Shown here: positions 7,847 through 15,443 of the stretch, piece by piece
Position numbering within the stretch: position 1 is the first letter of the stretch
Layout of the letters: every line of letters begins with the position of its first letter
Assembly: GCA_030037775.1 (NCBI GenBank)
Contig: JASHQB010000237.1
Span: 1 to 51,801 of the forward strand
Source: Candidatus Acidiferrales bacterium
Lineage (GTDB): Bacteria; Acidobacteriota; Terriglobia; Acidiferrales; UBA7541
Length of the DNA: 51,801 bases
Direction: 5' to 3'
Position numbers and translations under genes: made by a program
The notes under the pieces: model-generated
Database searches by the model: none
Told to the model about the DNA's origin: nothing
The model's input: the letters and a program-made list of their open reading frames with translations, nothing else

Positions 7847-10024
7847 GTGAAGACGGTAACGATGGATCGAACGGTACAGTCTCCCCCACATGGCCTATCA
7901 CGCGGCGGACCCAGGAAGGATGGGTTGGGTCTCTTTTCGGTCGAGTCTGTGCTCAAGCTGCAGAAGCTGATTTTTGCCGGCTCTCCTCTATCCGAAGTTC
8001 TAACCCACATTGTCCAATTGGTTGAATCGAAAGCTGAAGGAATGTTTTGCACGATCTGGCTGCCAGGTGAAGAGGGAAACTATCTCTATTGCGCTGCAGC
8101 ACCGACTCTTCCTGGATTTAGCGAGCACATGGGACAAACGAAAATCTGCCCGAAAGGCGCATCCTGCGGCACCGCCGTTTACCGCAGAGAGCCGGTATAT
8201 GTGACCGACATTCTTACAGAGCCCAGTTGGGATGACTATCGCCACCTGATGGTACCTTACGGGATTCGCTCTGTGTGGTCGCGGCCTCTGTTCTCGAGTG
8301 AAGGCACGGTTCTCGGTACCTTCGCCATGCTCTATCGTGAAGCGCGCAGTCCGGACGCTAAGGACTTGCAGCTGATTGAAAATGCCAGCCACGTCACCGG
8401 CATTGCGATTGAGCGCCATCTCAAGGAACAGGCCTTGCAGCGCGAGCGCGATCGGCTGCGGTTGCTTCTGGAGATTACCAACAGCGCCACCTCCAAGCTG
8501 GATTTTCGCGGACTCGTTGAGGTGCTTTCGAAGGGTCTGCTGAGTGTCACGCGATCCGATTTTTGTGCCTTGCTCCTACCGGACGACGATAGCGAGCAAT
8601 TGAGACTCACAATTCTTTACAACCCGGAGCCGCGAGGTGCGCTCTGCGACGGAGAAACCATACCAGTCCGCGGTGCGCCCTGTGGTAAGGCCTTCCGGAC
8701 CGGCAAGACTCAGTACTTTAATAGCCTCGAAGAGGTACGGGATGATCCCGAAAGTTACGGCAGTGAGGTGGGCCGACGTTTCATTGAACGGACCATGGCG
8801 GAGGGTTTGATGTCGGGATGCGATCTCCCGCTTATCGGGCGAAACGGCGTGGTCGGAGTACTGGCCGCGATAAAGCGGTCCGAGAACGCTTTTTCCAAAG
8901 ACGATATTCGTTTTCTTGAACAGGTTGCCGGCCAAGTGGCCATCGCTGTTGAGAACGCATTGGACTATGAGACGGCGATCAAAGACAGAGACCACGAGAC
9001 GAAACAAAGACGCTATCTCGAGGAGGAAGTTCATGCCGAGTTTGGTGAAATCGTCGGAGAGAGCTCGGCGTTGAAAACCGCTTTGAGCCTAGCGTCTGTC
9101 GTGGCACCGACGGATTCGAGCGTGCTGATCCAAGGGGAGACGGGAACGGGCAAAGAGCTCGTTGCGCGTGCGATACACAAACTAAGCACTCGCAGCCAAA
9201 AACCATTCGTGAAACTGAATTGCGCCGCGATACCTCTGGGACTTCTTGAAAGTGAGCTGTTCGGTCACGAAAAAGGAGCGTTTACTGGTGCCATCGCTCA
9301 AAAAACGGGGCGCTTCGAGCTCGCCGACAAAGGCACGCTTTTTCTTGACGAGGTTGGCGACATCCCTCTCGAACTTCAGGCAAAGCTGCTGCGCGTTTTG
9401 CAGGAGCAGGAATTCGAGAGGCTCGGCAGTAACCGCACCCACAAAGTGGACGTCCGGCTGATCGCAGCCACGCATCGTGATCTGCCAGCGATGGTGAAGC
9501 AAGGGAAATTTCGCGAGGATCTTTACTATCGTTTGAAAGTATTTCCGATTCAAGTTCCGACCTTGCGGCAGCGCAACGACGACATTCCGCGATTAGTGGA
9601 ACATTTCACAGCGCTCTTCACTCGACGTATGAACAAACGAATTGACGCGATCCCTCCCGAGACGATGCGCGCGTTGGTACGATACGAGTGGCCGGGAAAC
9701 ATCCGTGAGTTGCAAAACTTCATTGAACGCGCGGTGATTCTCTCCCCAGGATCGATATTGCACGCTCCAACCTCCGAGCTCGAATCGTTGCCGAGTTCCA
9801 AGAAGACCGATGTCATGATGAACGGTCTCGCAGAAGTGGAGCGGGATCACATCCTTCGTGCACTGGAAGCGAGCAACTGGGTGATCGGCGGGCCGACGGG
9901 CGCCGCCGAGCGCTTGGGCATGAAGCGAACATCGCTGCTCTACAGGATGAAGAAGCTTCGCATCAGCCGGCCCGCTTTGGCCCCACAGCAACGGAGCGTC
10001 GCTGCGGGGGCTGGCGACGACTGA
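7847..10024 (+). CDS. Sigma-54-dependent activator, GAF-GAF-AAA+-HTH (FhlA-like)
   Basis: The protein has about 725 residues with the GTG start at 7847; ATG 7862 is an alternative that shortens it by five residues. Two GAF sensor domains (about 40-185 and 205-370) precede an AAA+ domain. The AAA+ domain has Walker A GETGTGKE (about 429), the sigma-54 contact loop GAFTGA (about 475) and Walker B TLFLDEV. A Fis-type helix-turn-helix is at about 680-715. The GAFTGA loop shows that it should open RNA polymerase-sigma-54 complexes. There is no receiver domain, so the signal is probably a small ligand or redox cue bound by the GAF domains. Two sigma-54 promoters with paired upstream sites begin directly downstream (10082-10862) and are its likely targets. 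Confidence 0.95.
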   Translation: MKTVTMDRTVQSPPHGLSRGGPRKDGLGLFSVESVLKLQKLIFAGSPLSEVLTHIVQLVESKAEGMFCTIWLPGEEGNYLYCAAAPTLPGFSEHMGQTKICPKGASCGTAVYRREPVYVTDILTEPSWDDYRHLMVPYGIRSVWSRPLFSSEGTVLGTFAMLYREARSPDAKDLQLIENASHVTGIAIERHLKEQALQRERDRLRLLLEITNSATSKLDFRGLVEVLSKGLLSVTRSDFCALLLPDDDSEQLRLTILYNPEPRGALCDGETIPVRGAPCGKAFRTGKTQYFNSLEEVRDDPESYGSEVGRRFIERTMAEGLMSGCDLPLIGRNGVVGVLAAIKRSENAFSKDDIRFLEQVAGQVAIAVENALDYETAIKDRDHETKQRRYLEEEVHAEFGEIVGESSALKTALSLASVVAPTDSSVLIQGETGTGKELVARAIHKLSTRSQKPFVKLNCAAIPLGLLESELFGHEKGAFTGAIAQKTGRFELADKGTLFLDEVGDIPLELQAKLLRVLQEQEFERLGSNRTHKVDVRLIAATHRDLPAMVKQGKFREDLYYRLKVFPIQVPTLRQRNDDIPRLVEHFTALFTRRMNKRIDAIPPETMRALVRYEWPGNIRELQNFIERAVILSPGSILHAPTSELESLPSSKKTDVMMNGLAEVERDHILRALEASNWVIGGPTGAAERLGMKRTSLLYRMKKLRISRPALAPQQRSVAAGAGDD

Positions 10025-10081
10025 CTTCTTCACCTCGGCGTTGTCTGTCCGCGCATCGGGAGGTTTCCTGCGACGGGACCT

Positions 10082-10121
10082 CGTCAGTGGCGGATCTCCG
10101 TCGCAAGTCCGTCAGGCGCGG
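10082..10121 (+). promoter_or_regulatory. Upstream activator site 1 (UAS1)
   Basis: This 40-bp site is identical at 32 positions to UAS2 (10718-10757). It begins with CGTCAGTGGCGGA, close to a palindrome built on TCCGTCA/TGACGGA, and holds two further TCCGTC units. It ends 92 bp before the GG of promoter P1, a usual enhancer distance for sigma-54 activators. That the activator at 7847-10024 binds it is inferred. Confidence 0.7.
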
Positions 10122-10210
10122 CAAATCTCGGTTACCATCCGTACCTGTATATCTTCAGCCAGCAGAGTAGTTTAGATCCGCTCCAACCGTTTGATTCGAA
10201 CGTTGCCTAC

Positions 10211-10226
10211 TTGGCACCTCGCTTGC
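10211..10226 (+). promoter_or_regulatory. Sigma-54 promoter P1 (-24/-12)
   Basis: The sequence TTGGCACCTCGCTTGC has the invariant GG and GC dinucleotides ten bases apart and matches the TGGCAC-N5-TTGC consensus. Transcription would start near 10238 and run into a possible 39-codon frame and the DUF2934 gene. Confidence 0.8.
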
Positions 10227-10252
10227 CCTCACCACAACCAGGAAAGGCACCA

Positions 10253-10372
10253 ATGTCAATCTTCGCGTGCTCAGCGACATTTCAACTGCCAAACCTGGAC
10301 GGATCCCAGCGAATAGTGCCCCGCACTCTTGCGCGAATTCATGGAAGGGTTCTCCAGCCACCATGGACCTAA
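10253..10372 (+). CDS. Possible 39-residue small protein after P1
   Basis: An ATG at 10253 is preceded by AGGAAAGG at good spacing and opens a 39-codon frame (start MSIFACSATF, end LQPPWT). It lies between promoter P1 and the DUF2934 gene. No family is recognised. It may be a real small protein or leader peptide, or chance. Confidence 0.3.
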   Translation: MSIFACSATFQLPNLDGSQRIVPRTLARIHGRVLQPPWT

Positions 10373-10393
10373 AAAGGTACACGAGGGGGAAGA

Positions 10394-10588
10394 ATGCCGG
10401 AACATCAGAGCAAAGCCGTCAGCCACGAGGAAGTAGAAAAGAGGGCGTACGAGCTTTATCTCCAACGAGGCGCGGAACACGGACACCACGAGGAGGACTG
10501 GCTGCTGGCGGAAGCTCAGCTATTAGAAGAACGCATTCGCAACCGCGCGGTTCCTGCGTCTCAGAAGGGCAGGGACGCGCCACGGTGA
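10394..10588 (+). CDS. DUF2934 small protein
   Basis: The 64-residue soluble protein carries the DUF2934 signature: EKRAYELYLQRG at about 14-25 followed by GHHEEDWLLAEAQLLEE at about 29-45. Such proteins are common in acidobacteria and proteobacteria; their function is not established. A GGGGGAAG ribosome site lies just before the ATG. The gene is downstream of sigma-54 promoter P1 with a leader of about 155 nt. It is likely part of the regulon of the neighbouring activator. Confidence 0.85.
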   Translation: MPEHQSKAVSHEEVEKRAYELYLQRGAEHGHHEEDWLLAEAQLLEERIRNRAVPASQKGRDAPR

Positions 10589-10717
10589 CGAGGGTGAGTT
10601 TTCTTGCGCGTCAAATTCTTCGCGGCACGCGCGGCCGCTTTTGTCGCGGCTGGCCTTTCTCGAATCCCGCCCGGCATCACCGATTCTGGTGTTGCGACGA
10701 CAGGCGCGACCAAAATC

Positions 10718-10757
10718 CGTCAGTGGCGGAAATCCGTCAGAGATTCGTCAGGCGTGG
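10718..10757 (+). promoter_or_regulatory. Upstream activator site 2 (UAS2)
   Basis: Second copy of the 40-bp site, 32/40 identical to UAS1. With the base before it, it contains TCCGTCAGTGGCGGA, a near-perfect inverted repeat, then TCCGTCAG and TTCGTCAG. It ends 92 bp before the GG of promoter P2, the same spacing as UAS1 to P1. Confidence 0.7.
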
Positions 10758-10846
10758 TTCGAGATTTGTCGGGATCCCCTCCTCGCAATCTACTGCGCCG
10801 CAACCATTTGCAATGGATGACACCTCTTCGAGTGAACTTTGTCTTT

Positions 10847-10862
10847 TTGGCATGTCATCTGC
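10847..10862 (+). promoter_or_regulatory. Sigma-54 promoter P2 (-24/-12)
   Basis: TTGGCATGTCATCTGC has GG and GC exactly ten bases apart and a good -24 box; the -12 box is CTGC. The start site would be near 10874, giving a leader of about 48 nt before the first DM13 gene at 10922. It lies exactly 636 bp after P1. Confidence 0.75.
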
Positions 10863-10921
10863 GTTAAAGACCAGCGCCTCTAGGCGTTCAGGAGAAGGTA
10901 AGAACTAAAGGAGACAACTCA

Positions 10922-11377
10922 ATGCTTCCTAAGATGAAGGTGGTATTGGCATTTGCGATGCTGGCGCTCGCGTTCGGATTGCAACCCCCGGCGACGGCAC
11001 AGGATGGCACGACGAACGATAACCAAGCCAAGACTCTGGAGACCGGAACTTTCCACGGCAAAGTCCACCAGACTTCAGGCCGTGCCACCATTTATCGAGA
11101 GGCGAACGGGAAGCTGGTTCTTCGTCTCACGGATTTCAAGACCTCCAACGGTCCCGATGTCCATGTGATTCTGATCGCAGCGAAGGACGCCGACGATGAT
11201 GCTAACTTCCTGAAAAGCAAGACCGAACGAGTGGAACTGGGAAAACTCAAGGGGAATGAAGGTGACCAGAACTATAAGATCCCGGCTGGTACGGACCTCA
11301 CCAAATTCCAAACGGTTTCGATCTACTGCGAACGCTTTAATGCAAATTTCGGTACAGCACCTCTGCAAAAGTTCTGA
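10922..11377 (+). CDS. Secreted DM13-domain protein
   Basis: The 151-residue protein has a signal peptide ending near ATAQ (about residue 27) and a single DM13 domain (about 40-151). The DM13 hallmarks are GKVHQTSGRATIY, LRLTDFKTSNGPDVHV, ELGKLKGNEGDQNYKIP and the conserved cysteine in IYCERF. In the DM13 literature this nearly invariant Cys is proposed to act in electron transfer, as a thiol or by holding a cofactor; that role is not proven. It is the only Cys in the protein. A strong AAAGGAGA ribosome site precedes the ATG. It is the first gene after promoter P2 and is followed 68 bp later by a second DM13 gene. Confidence 0.9.
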   Translation: MLPKMKVVLAFAMLALAFGLQPPATAQDGTTNDNQAKTLETGTFHGKVHQTSGRATIYREANGKLVLRLTDFKTSNGPDVHVILIAAKDADDDANFLKSKTERVELGKLKGNEGDQNYKIPAGTDLTKFQTVSIYCERFNANFGTAPLQKF

Positions 11378-11445
11378 CTCTGCCATCGCAGGTCGAATCG
11401 GGCAGCCTGCAACTGCCCGATTCAGGTCTCGAAGAGGAGCAAACC

Positions 11446-11955
11446 ATGACTGGCAGCATACGTTCGTGGCTTTCACGCAAGAAGTGGATCCTCACAGGCA
11501 TAGGAGTGCCCGTCCTTGTGGTTGCCTGGTGGGAGTTTCGTCCAGAAAAGCTCTGGGTCAACGTGAAAGTCAATGAGCCCGCGCCGTTCGCCTCGAGCAC
11601 TGATCTTCAACCTGTTTACACGGGACTGCTGGCCGGTAGAGCGCATCCGACGAGCGGGCGCGCTTCCGTTTATCAAACGCCAGACGGCAAGCGTGACCTT
11701 AGGCTGACTGATTTCATGACCTCCAACGGTCCAGACGTCCATGTGGTGCTTGCTCAAAGCGCCGACGAGAGTCTGAACCAAGACGTTGTGAAGGGCAAAC
11801 TGAATAGTGTCGAACTGGGTCCGTTGAAAGCAAACCAAGGGGACCAAAACTACGATCTCCCTGATTCGGCAGACCTGAGCAAGTACGACGCAGTGGTCAT
11901 TTATTGCGAGCGATTTCATGCTGTATTCGGCGTAGCGAAGCTCGAAAAGTTCTAA
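11446..11955 (+). CDS. Membrane-anchored DM13-domain protein
   Basis: The 169-residue protein has an uncleaved N-terminal membrane anchor (about residues 16-34, WILTGIGVPVLVVAWW) and a DM13 domain facing outward. The domain repeats the motifs of the preceding gene: HPTSGRASVY, LRLTDFMTSNGPDVHV, ELGPLKANQGDQNYDLP and IYCERF with the only Cys. The two are clear paralogs, one soluble and one anchored, which suggests a partner pair or a shuttle plus a membrane acceptor. The gap to the next gene is 46 bp, consistent with one transcript from P2. Confidence 0.9.
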   Translation: MTGSIRSWLSRKKWILTGIGVPVLVVAWWEFRPEKLWVNVKVNEPAPFASSTDLQPVYTGLLAGRAHPTSGRASVYQTPDGKRDLRLTDFMTSNGPDVHVVLAQSADESLNQDVVKGKLNSVELGPLKANQGDQNYDLPDSADLSKYDAVVIYCERFHAVFGVAKLEKF

Positions 11956-12001
11956 GCGGTTCGTCACTTACGCTAAAGACACAGAAGTGAGGAGAAACTT
12001 T

Positions 12002-12952
12002 GTGCGTGAAGCGAGGTCACAAACAGCAACAAAACGCGCAGCGCCAAGCCAGGACGTTGGTCGATTCAGCGTGCCTATTACAACCATTCATAAGGTGGAA
12101 GCCGACGGTGTACAGGTGTTTTACCGCGCAGCGGGCGAAGCGAACGCGCCTGTAATTCTCTTGCTTCACGGATTCCCAACCTCGTCTTTCATGTTCCGCG
12201 AACTCATTCCACGCCTCGCCAGTGACTACCGTGTGATCGCGCCGGACCTTCCCGGTTTCGGATTCACCGAGGTCCCGCACGAACGAAAATACGTGTACTC
12301 CTTTAACCAATTGGCGCTCACGATCGAGGCATTCACGCGGGCGGTCAAGGTCGACCACTACGCAATCTATGTGTTCGATTACGGGGCACCGACAGGCTTT
12401 CGTCTGGCGATGGTGCACCCCGAACGGGTAACCGCGATTGTTTCGCAAAACGGGAACGCTTATGAAGAAGGGCTTGGTGATGCTTGGGATCCAATCCGAA
12501 AATACTGGGCGGCACCCACAGCGGAGAATAGAGACATCCTCCACAAAAGCATTTTGACAGACGGCGGAACGCGCTGGCAGTACACCCACGGCGTAGCGAA
12601 TCCAGAGAGTATCCCTCCCGAGTCGTACACGCTTGACGCGGCTCTCCTCGAACGCCCGGGGAACAAAGAGATTCAGCTCGATTTGTTCTTGGATTATGCC
12701 TCGAACGTAAAGCTCTATCCGAAATTCCAGGAGTACTTGCGCAAGTCGCAACCGCCTTTGCTGGCGATCTGGGGCAAGAACGATCCTTTCTTCATTCCCG
12801 CAGGAGCCGAAGCGTATCGGAAGGATATACCTGACGCCGAGGTGCAGTTCCTCGAGACCGGCCACTTTGCGCTGGAAACTCACGTAACGTACATCGCTGC
12901 CGCGATCCGTGATTTTCTGGGCCGCAAGCTTCCCACACACGCGAGCGCGTGA
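12002..12952 (+). CDS. Alpha/beta hydrolase, haloalkane dehalogenase/epoxide hydrolase type
   Basis: The 316-residue protein is read from GTG 12002, which sits 7 nt after AGGAG. The oxyanion-loop motif HGFPTSS is at about 53-59. The nucleophile elbow reads YVFDYGAP, so the nucleophile is Asp, as in haloalkane dehalogenases and epoxide hydrolases, not Ser as in esterases. The acid is likely in WGKNDPFF and the base is the His of ETGHFALETH. It is cytoplasmic by prediction, although the first 25 residues are extra. It lies in the plus-strand run after P2. The substrate is unknown. Confidence 0.88.
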   Translation: MREARSQTATKRAAPSQDVGRFSVPITTIHKVEADGVQVFYRAAGEANAPVILLLHGFPTSSFMFRELIPRLASDYRVIAPDLPGFGFTEVPHERKYVYSFNQLALTIEAFTRAVKVDHYAIYVFDYGAPTGFRLAMVHPERVTAIVSQNGNAYEEGLGDAWDPIRKYWAAPTAENRDILHKSILTDGGTRWQYTHGVANPESIPPESYTLDAALLERPGNKEIQLDLFLDYASNVKLYPKFQEYLRKSQPPLLAIWGKNDPFFIPAGAEAYRKDIPDAEVQFLETGHFALETHVTYIAAAIRDFLGRKLPTHASA

Positions 12953-13015
12953 ACATGAAGTAGAGAGAAAACGATGGAAGGAACGCCTCTGAAGGTGCAA
13001 CGGTAAATCCTATCC

Positions 13016-14338
13016 ATGGAAAGCCCCCGGCCAATGCGAATCCTCATCCTTGGCGGTGGTTTTGCGGGGCTTACGGTTGCTATGGAGTTGGAGAGGCGTC
13101 TCGGTCGGGATCCGTCCGTCGAGATCACCCTCGTAAATCGGGAGAACTTCTTCCTGTTCACTCCGATGTTACACGAAGTGGCGGCCAGCGACTTGGATCT
13201 CACGACAATAGTGAACCCGGTTCGGAAGCTGTTGCGACGCGTCCAATTCTTCGCTGGGGAGGTTGACCGGATCGATCTCGAACAAGGAAATGTCCGTGTC
13301 GCTCACGGTTTTGATCATCATCCGCACACGCTTGACTTCGATTTCCTCGTTTTAGGTTTGGGCAGCGTCACAAATCTTTATGGCATTCCAGGCCTGCAGG
13401 AGCATGCGCTTACGATGAAGAGCTTGAGCGATGCGATGCGGCTACGAAACCATTTGATCGCCCACCTGGAAGAAGCCGACAGCGAGTGCTGCAAGGTGAA
13501 AGGACCACTTGTGACGTTTGTCGTTGCTGGCGGGGGATTTGCCGGGGTTGAGACGGTGGCGGCAATCAACGATTTTGTTCGGAGTGCTCTGCGCTCCTAC
13601 CCGAACCTGACCGAAGACATGTTGCGGGTCGCCCTGGTCCATTCCGGCCCGGTCATCCTGCCCGAATTGAAGGCACAGTTGGGCGCATACGCAGAACGAA
13701 AGCTAAGGCGGCGCAAACTGGAGATCCGCTTGAACACAAAGGTCGAAAGCTTTTCTGGCACCATCGTGCAACTTAGTGACGGAACAGAAATTCACACCAA
13801 CACTCTCGTTTGGACCGCGGGTGCCTTTCCCAATCCTCTGCTCGAGTCCATACCATGTGAAAAAGAACGCGGTCGTTTGCTTGTAACGGAGTTTCTCGAG
13901 GTCCAAGGCCGACCGGGCATCTGGGCGCTAGGGGATTGCGCTGCGATACCAGACCGGCGGAAGGGTGGATTCCACCCGCCAACGGCACAACATGCGCTTC
14001 GCGAGGCCAAAGTGGTGGCTCACAACATTGTCGCGAGCTTACGGGCGAAAAAGACCAAGCGGTTTGCCTTCTCCACGATCGGTCAGCTTGCGGCGATTGG
14101 CCGACGGACCGGCGTCGCCAACATTTGGGGGATCAATTTCTCGGGGTTTGTCGCATGGTGGCTGTGGCGAACGATCTACCTCAGCAAACTTCCGAGGTTT
14201 GAAAAAAAGCTGCGCGTTGCCTTCGATTGGACGCTGGACCTCATTTTTTCAAAGGACCTGGTCCAGTTCCTCGACATCAAGGCGCCGATGATCTCGCGGC
14301 CAGAAGTGGACTCCAGCAGTCCGAACCTTCCGTTATGA
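13016..14338 (+). CDS. Type II NADH dehydrogenase (NDH-2)
   Basis: The 440-residue FAD protein has two Rossmann motifs. The N-terminal one, ILGGGFAGLTVA (about 10-21), binds FAD; VVAGGGFAGVETVA (about 163-176) binds NADH. ALGDCAAIP (about 305) is the usual flavin-contacting segment. The C-terminal part, with WWLWRTIYLSKLP, fits the amphipathic membrane-association region of NDH-2. These enzymes pass electrons from NADH to quinone without pumping protons. The start may instead be ATG 13034, giving MRILILGGG. It is downstream of the two DM13 genes, suggesting a shared role in an electron-transfer process; this is inference. Confidence 0.9.
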   Translation: MESPRPMRILILGGGFAGLTVAMELERRLGRDPSVEITLVNRENFFLFTPMLHEVAASDLDLTTIVNPVRKLLRRVQFFAGEVDRIDLEQGNVRVAHGFDHHPHTLDFDFLVLGLGSVTNLYGIPGLQEHALTMKSLSDAMRLRNHLIAHLEEADSECCKVKGPLVTFVVAGGGFAGVETVAAINDFVRSALRSYPNLTEDMLRVALVHSGPVILPELKAQLGAYAERKLRRRKLEIRLNTKVESFSGTIVQLSDGTEIHTNTLVWTAGAFPNPLLESIPCEKERGRLLVTEFLEVQGRPGIWALGDCAAIPDRRKGGFHPPTAQHALREAKVVAHNIVASLRAKKTKRFAFSTIGQLAAIGRRTGVANIWGINFSGFVAWWLWRTIYLSKLPRFEKKLRVAFDWTLDLIFSKDLVQFLDIKAPMISRPEVDSSSPNLPL

Positions 14339-14505
14339 AGGACTTCATCGAAATGAGTGGCATCACGCCCGCTAGCCGCAGAAGGCGTGGCTCCGGACTG
14401 AGTTCTGTTGCTCCGAACTCGGCGATCGCTTCGGTGAGAGGTAGATAGGGGTGCTTGTTGCGTGCACGTTTTTCTATCAAGAGTTGACTCAAGGAGGAGA
14501 GAAAC

Positions 14506-15345
14506 ATGGAGCGTCGCAACTTTCTCGGGGCGCTTGCAGCAGCATCTCTGGGCGTCGTACTCGATAGCACTTTCAGTGAATCTGCGAGAGCGCGAGACAC
14601 CGCGCATGCGTCGACGGCAAGCTCACTTAGGCACGTGGCCAAAACGAGCGAATTTCCTCAGAACTCCACGATAATTTTGGTGCATGGAGCGTGGGCGGAC
14701 GGCTATTGCTGGAGCAACATCATACTCCCTTTAGAGCAGCGCGGCCTCAAAGTGATCTGCGCGCCGATCCCGCTCACGTCCTTAAGCAATGACACGGCCG
14801 CTTTGACTTGGGCGCTAGAACGGACGAGCGGGCCCGTAGTCCTCGTAGGGCACGCTTATTCAGGCGCCGTGATCGCTGCTGTGCGGGACGATCGAGTCAA
14901 CTCTCTGGTCTATATCGCAGCACTCGCGCCCGATGAGGGCGAGACTGTAGCGAAGGTGTTCTATCGTGACACACCGAGTCTGGAACAGCCCAAGATGGTT
15001 CCGGATTCGCATGGCTTGGTATGGATGCCGGACGATGCGTTTCGGAGAGCGCTTGCCCACAAGGCATCGCTCGATCAAGCGAGAATTGCCACTGCTGTGC
15101 AACGGCCAATTGCGGTTCAGTGCATTCAAGAGCCCGCGCCAACACCGCTATGGAAATCAAAACCGTCGTGGTTTTTGATCGCAGAAGAAGACCGGATGAT
15201 CAATCCGAAAACTCAACATTTCATGGCGGCTCGCATGGGCGCAACAGTTCGGTCGCATCGTGTGGACCATACCCCGATGTATTCGGAGCCGGGAGTGGTG
15301 GTCGAGGTGATTTTGGAAGCAGCACGAAAGACCCTTTCGCAATAG
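14506..15345 (+). CDS. Exported alpha/beta hydrolase, GHAYS subfamily
   Basis: The 279-residue protein has an N-terminal MERRNFLG signal (twin-arginine-like, signal to about residue 28). It has the alpha/beta hydrolase motifs LVHGAWADGYCW and VLVGHAYSGAV. The nucleophile elbow, normally GHSxGG, reads GHAYSG, so the expected Ser is Ala and a Ser sits two residues later. The catalytic His is present in RVDHTPMYSEP. It is closely related to the hydrolase at 23925, which keeps GHSYGG. The GAGGAGAG ribosome site is good. A weak GG-N10-GC element (14359-14372) lies in the 167-bp gap before it. It may be non-catalytic or belong to a subfamily with altered chemistry. Confidence 0.82.
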   Translation: MERRNFLGALAAASLGVVLDSTFSESARARDTAHASTASSLRHVAKTSEFPQNSTIILVHGAWADGYCWSNIILPLEQRGLKVICAPIPLTSLSNDTAALTWALERTSGPVVLVGHAYSGAVIAAVRDDRVNSLVYIAALAPDEGETVAKVFYRDTPSLEQPKMVPDSHGLVWMPDDAFRRALAHKASLDQARIATAVQRPIAVQCIQEPAPTPLWKSKPSWFLIAEEDRMINPKTQHFMAARMGATVRSHRVDHTPMYSEPGVVVEVILEAARKTLSQ

Positions 15346-15443
15346 TTTGATCGTTGCAAGAGCCGTTGCGAAGGCCCGTCGACTACGCAAGGCATTTTCG
15401 CGAGATTAGGCCAGCGGGCTATCTAGTTAGAAGAGGTCGTCAC

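Noticed and set aside
10267-10908. 213-codon frame covering the sigma-54 promoters
   Set aside because: It runs over the DUF2934 gene in another phase and over both regulatory sites; Arg/Ser-rich chance frame.
14359-14372. GG-N10-GC element before the exported hydrolase
   Set aside because: The -24 half is good but the -12 half (CCGC) is poor and no TCCGTCA site is seen at the enhancer distance; not called as a promoter.
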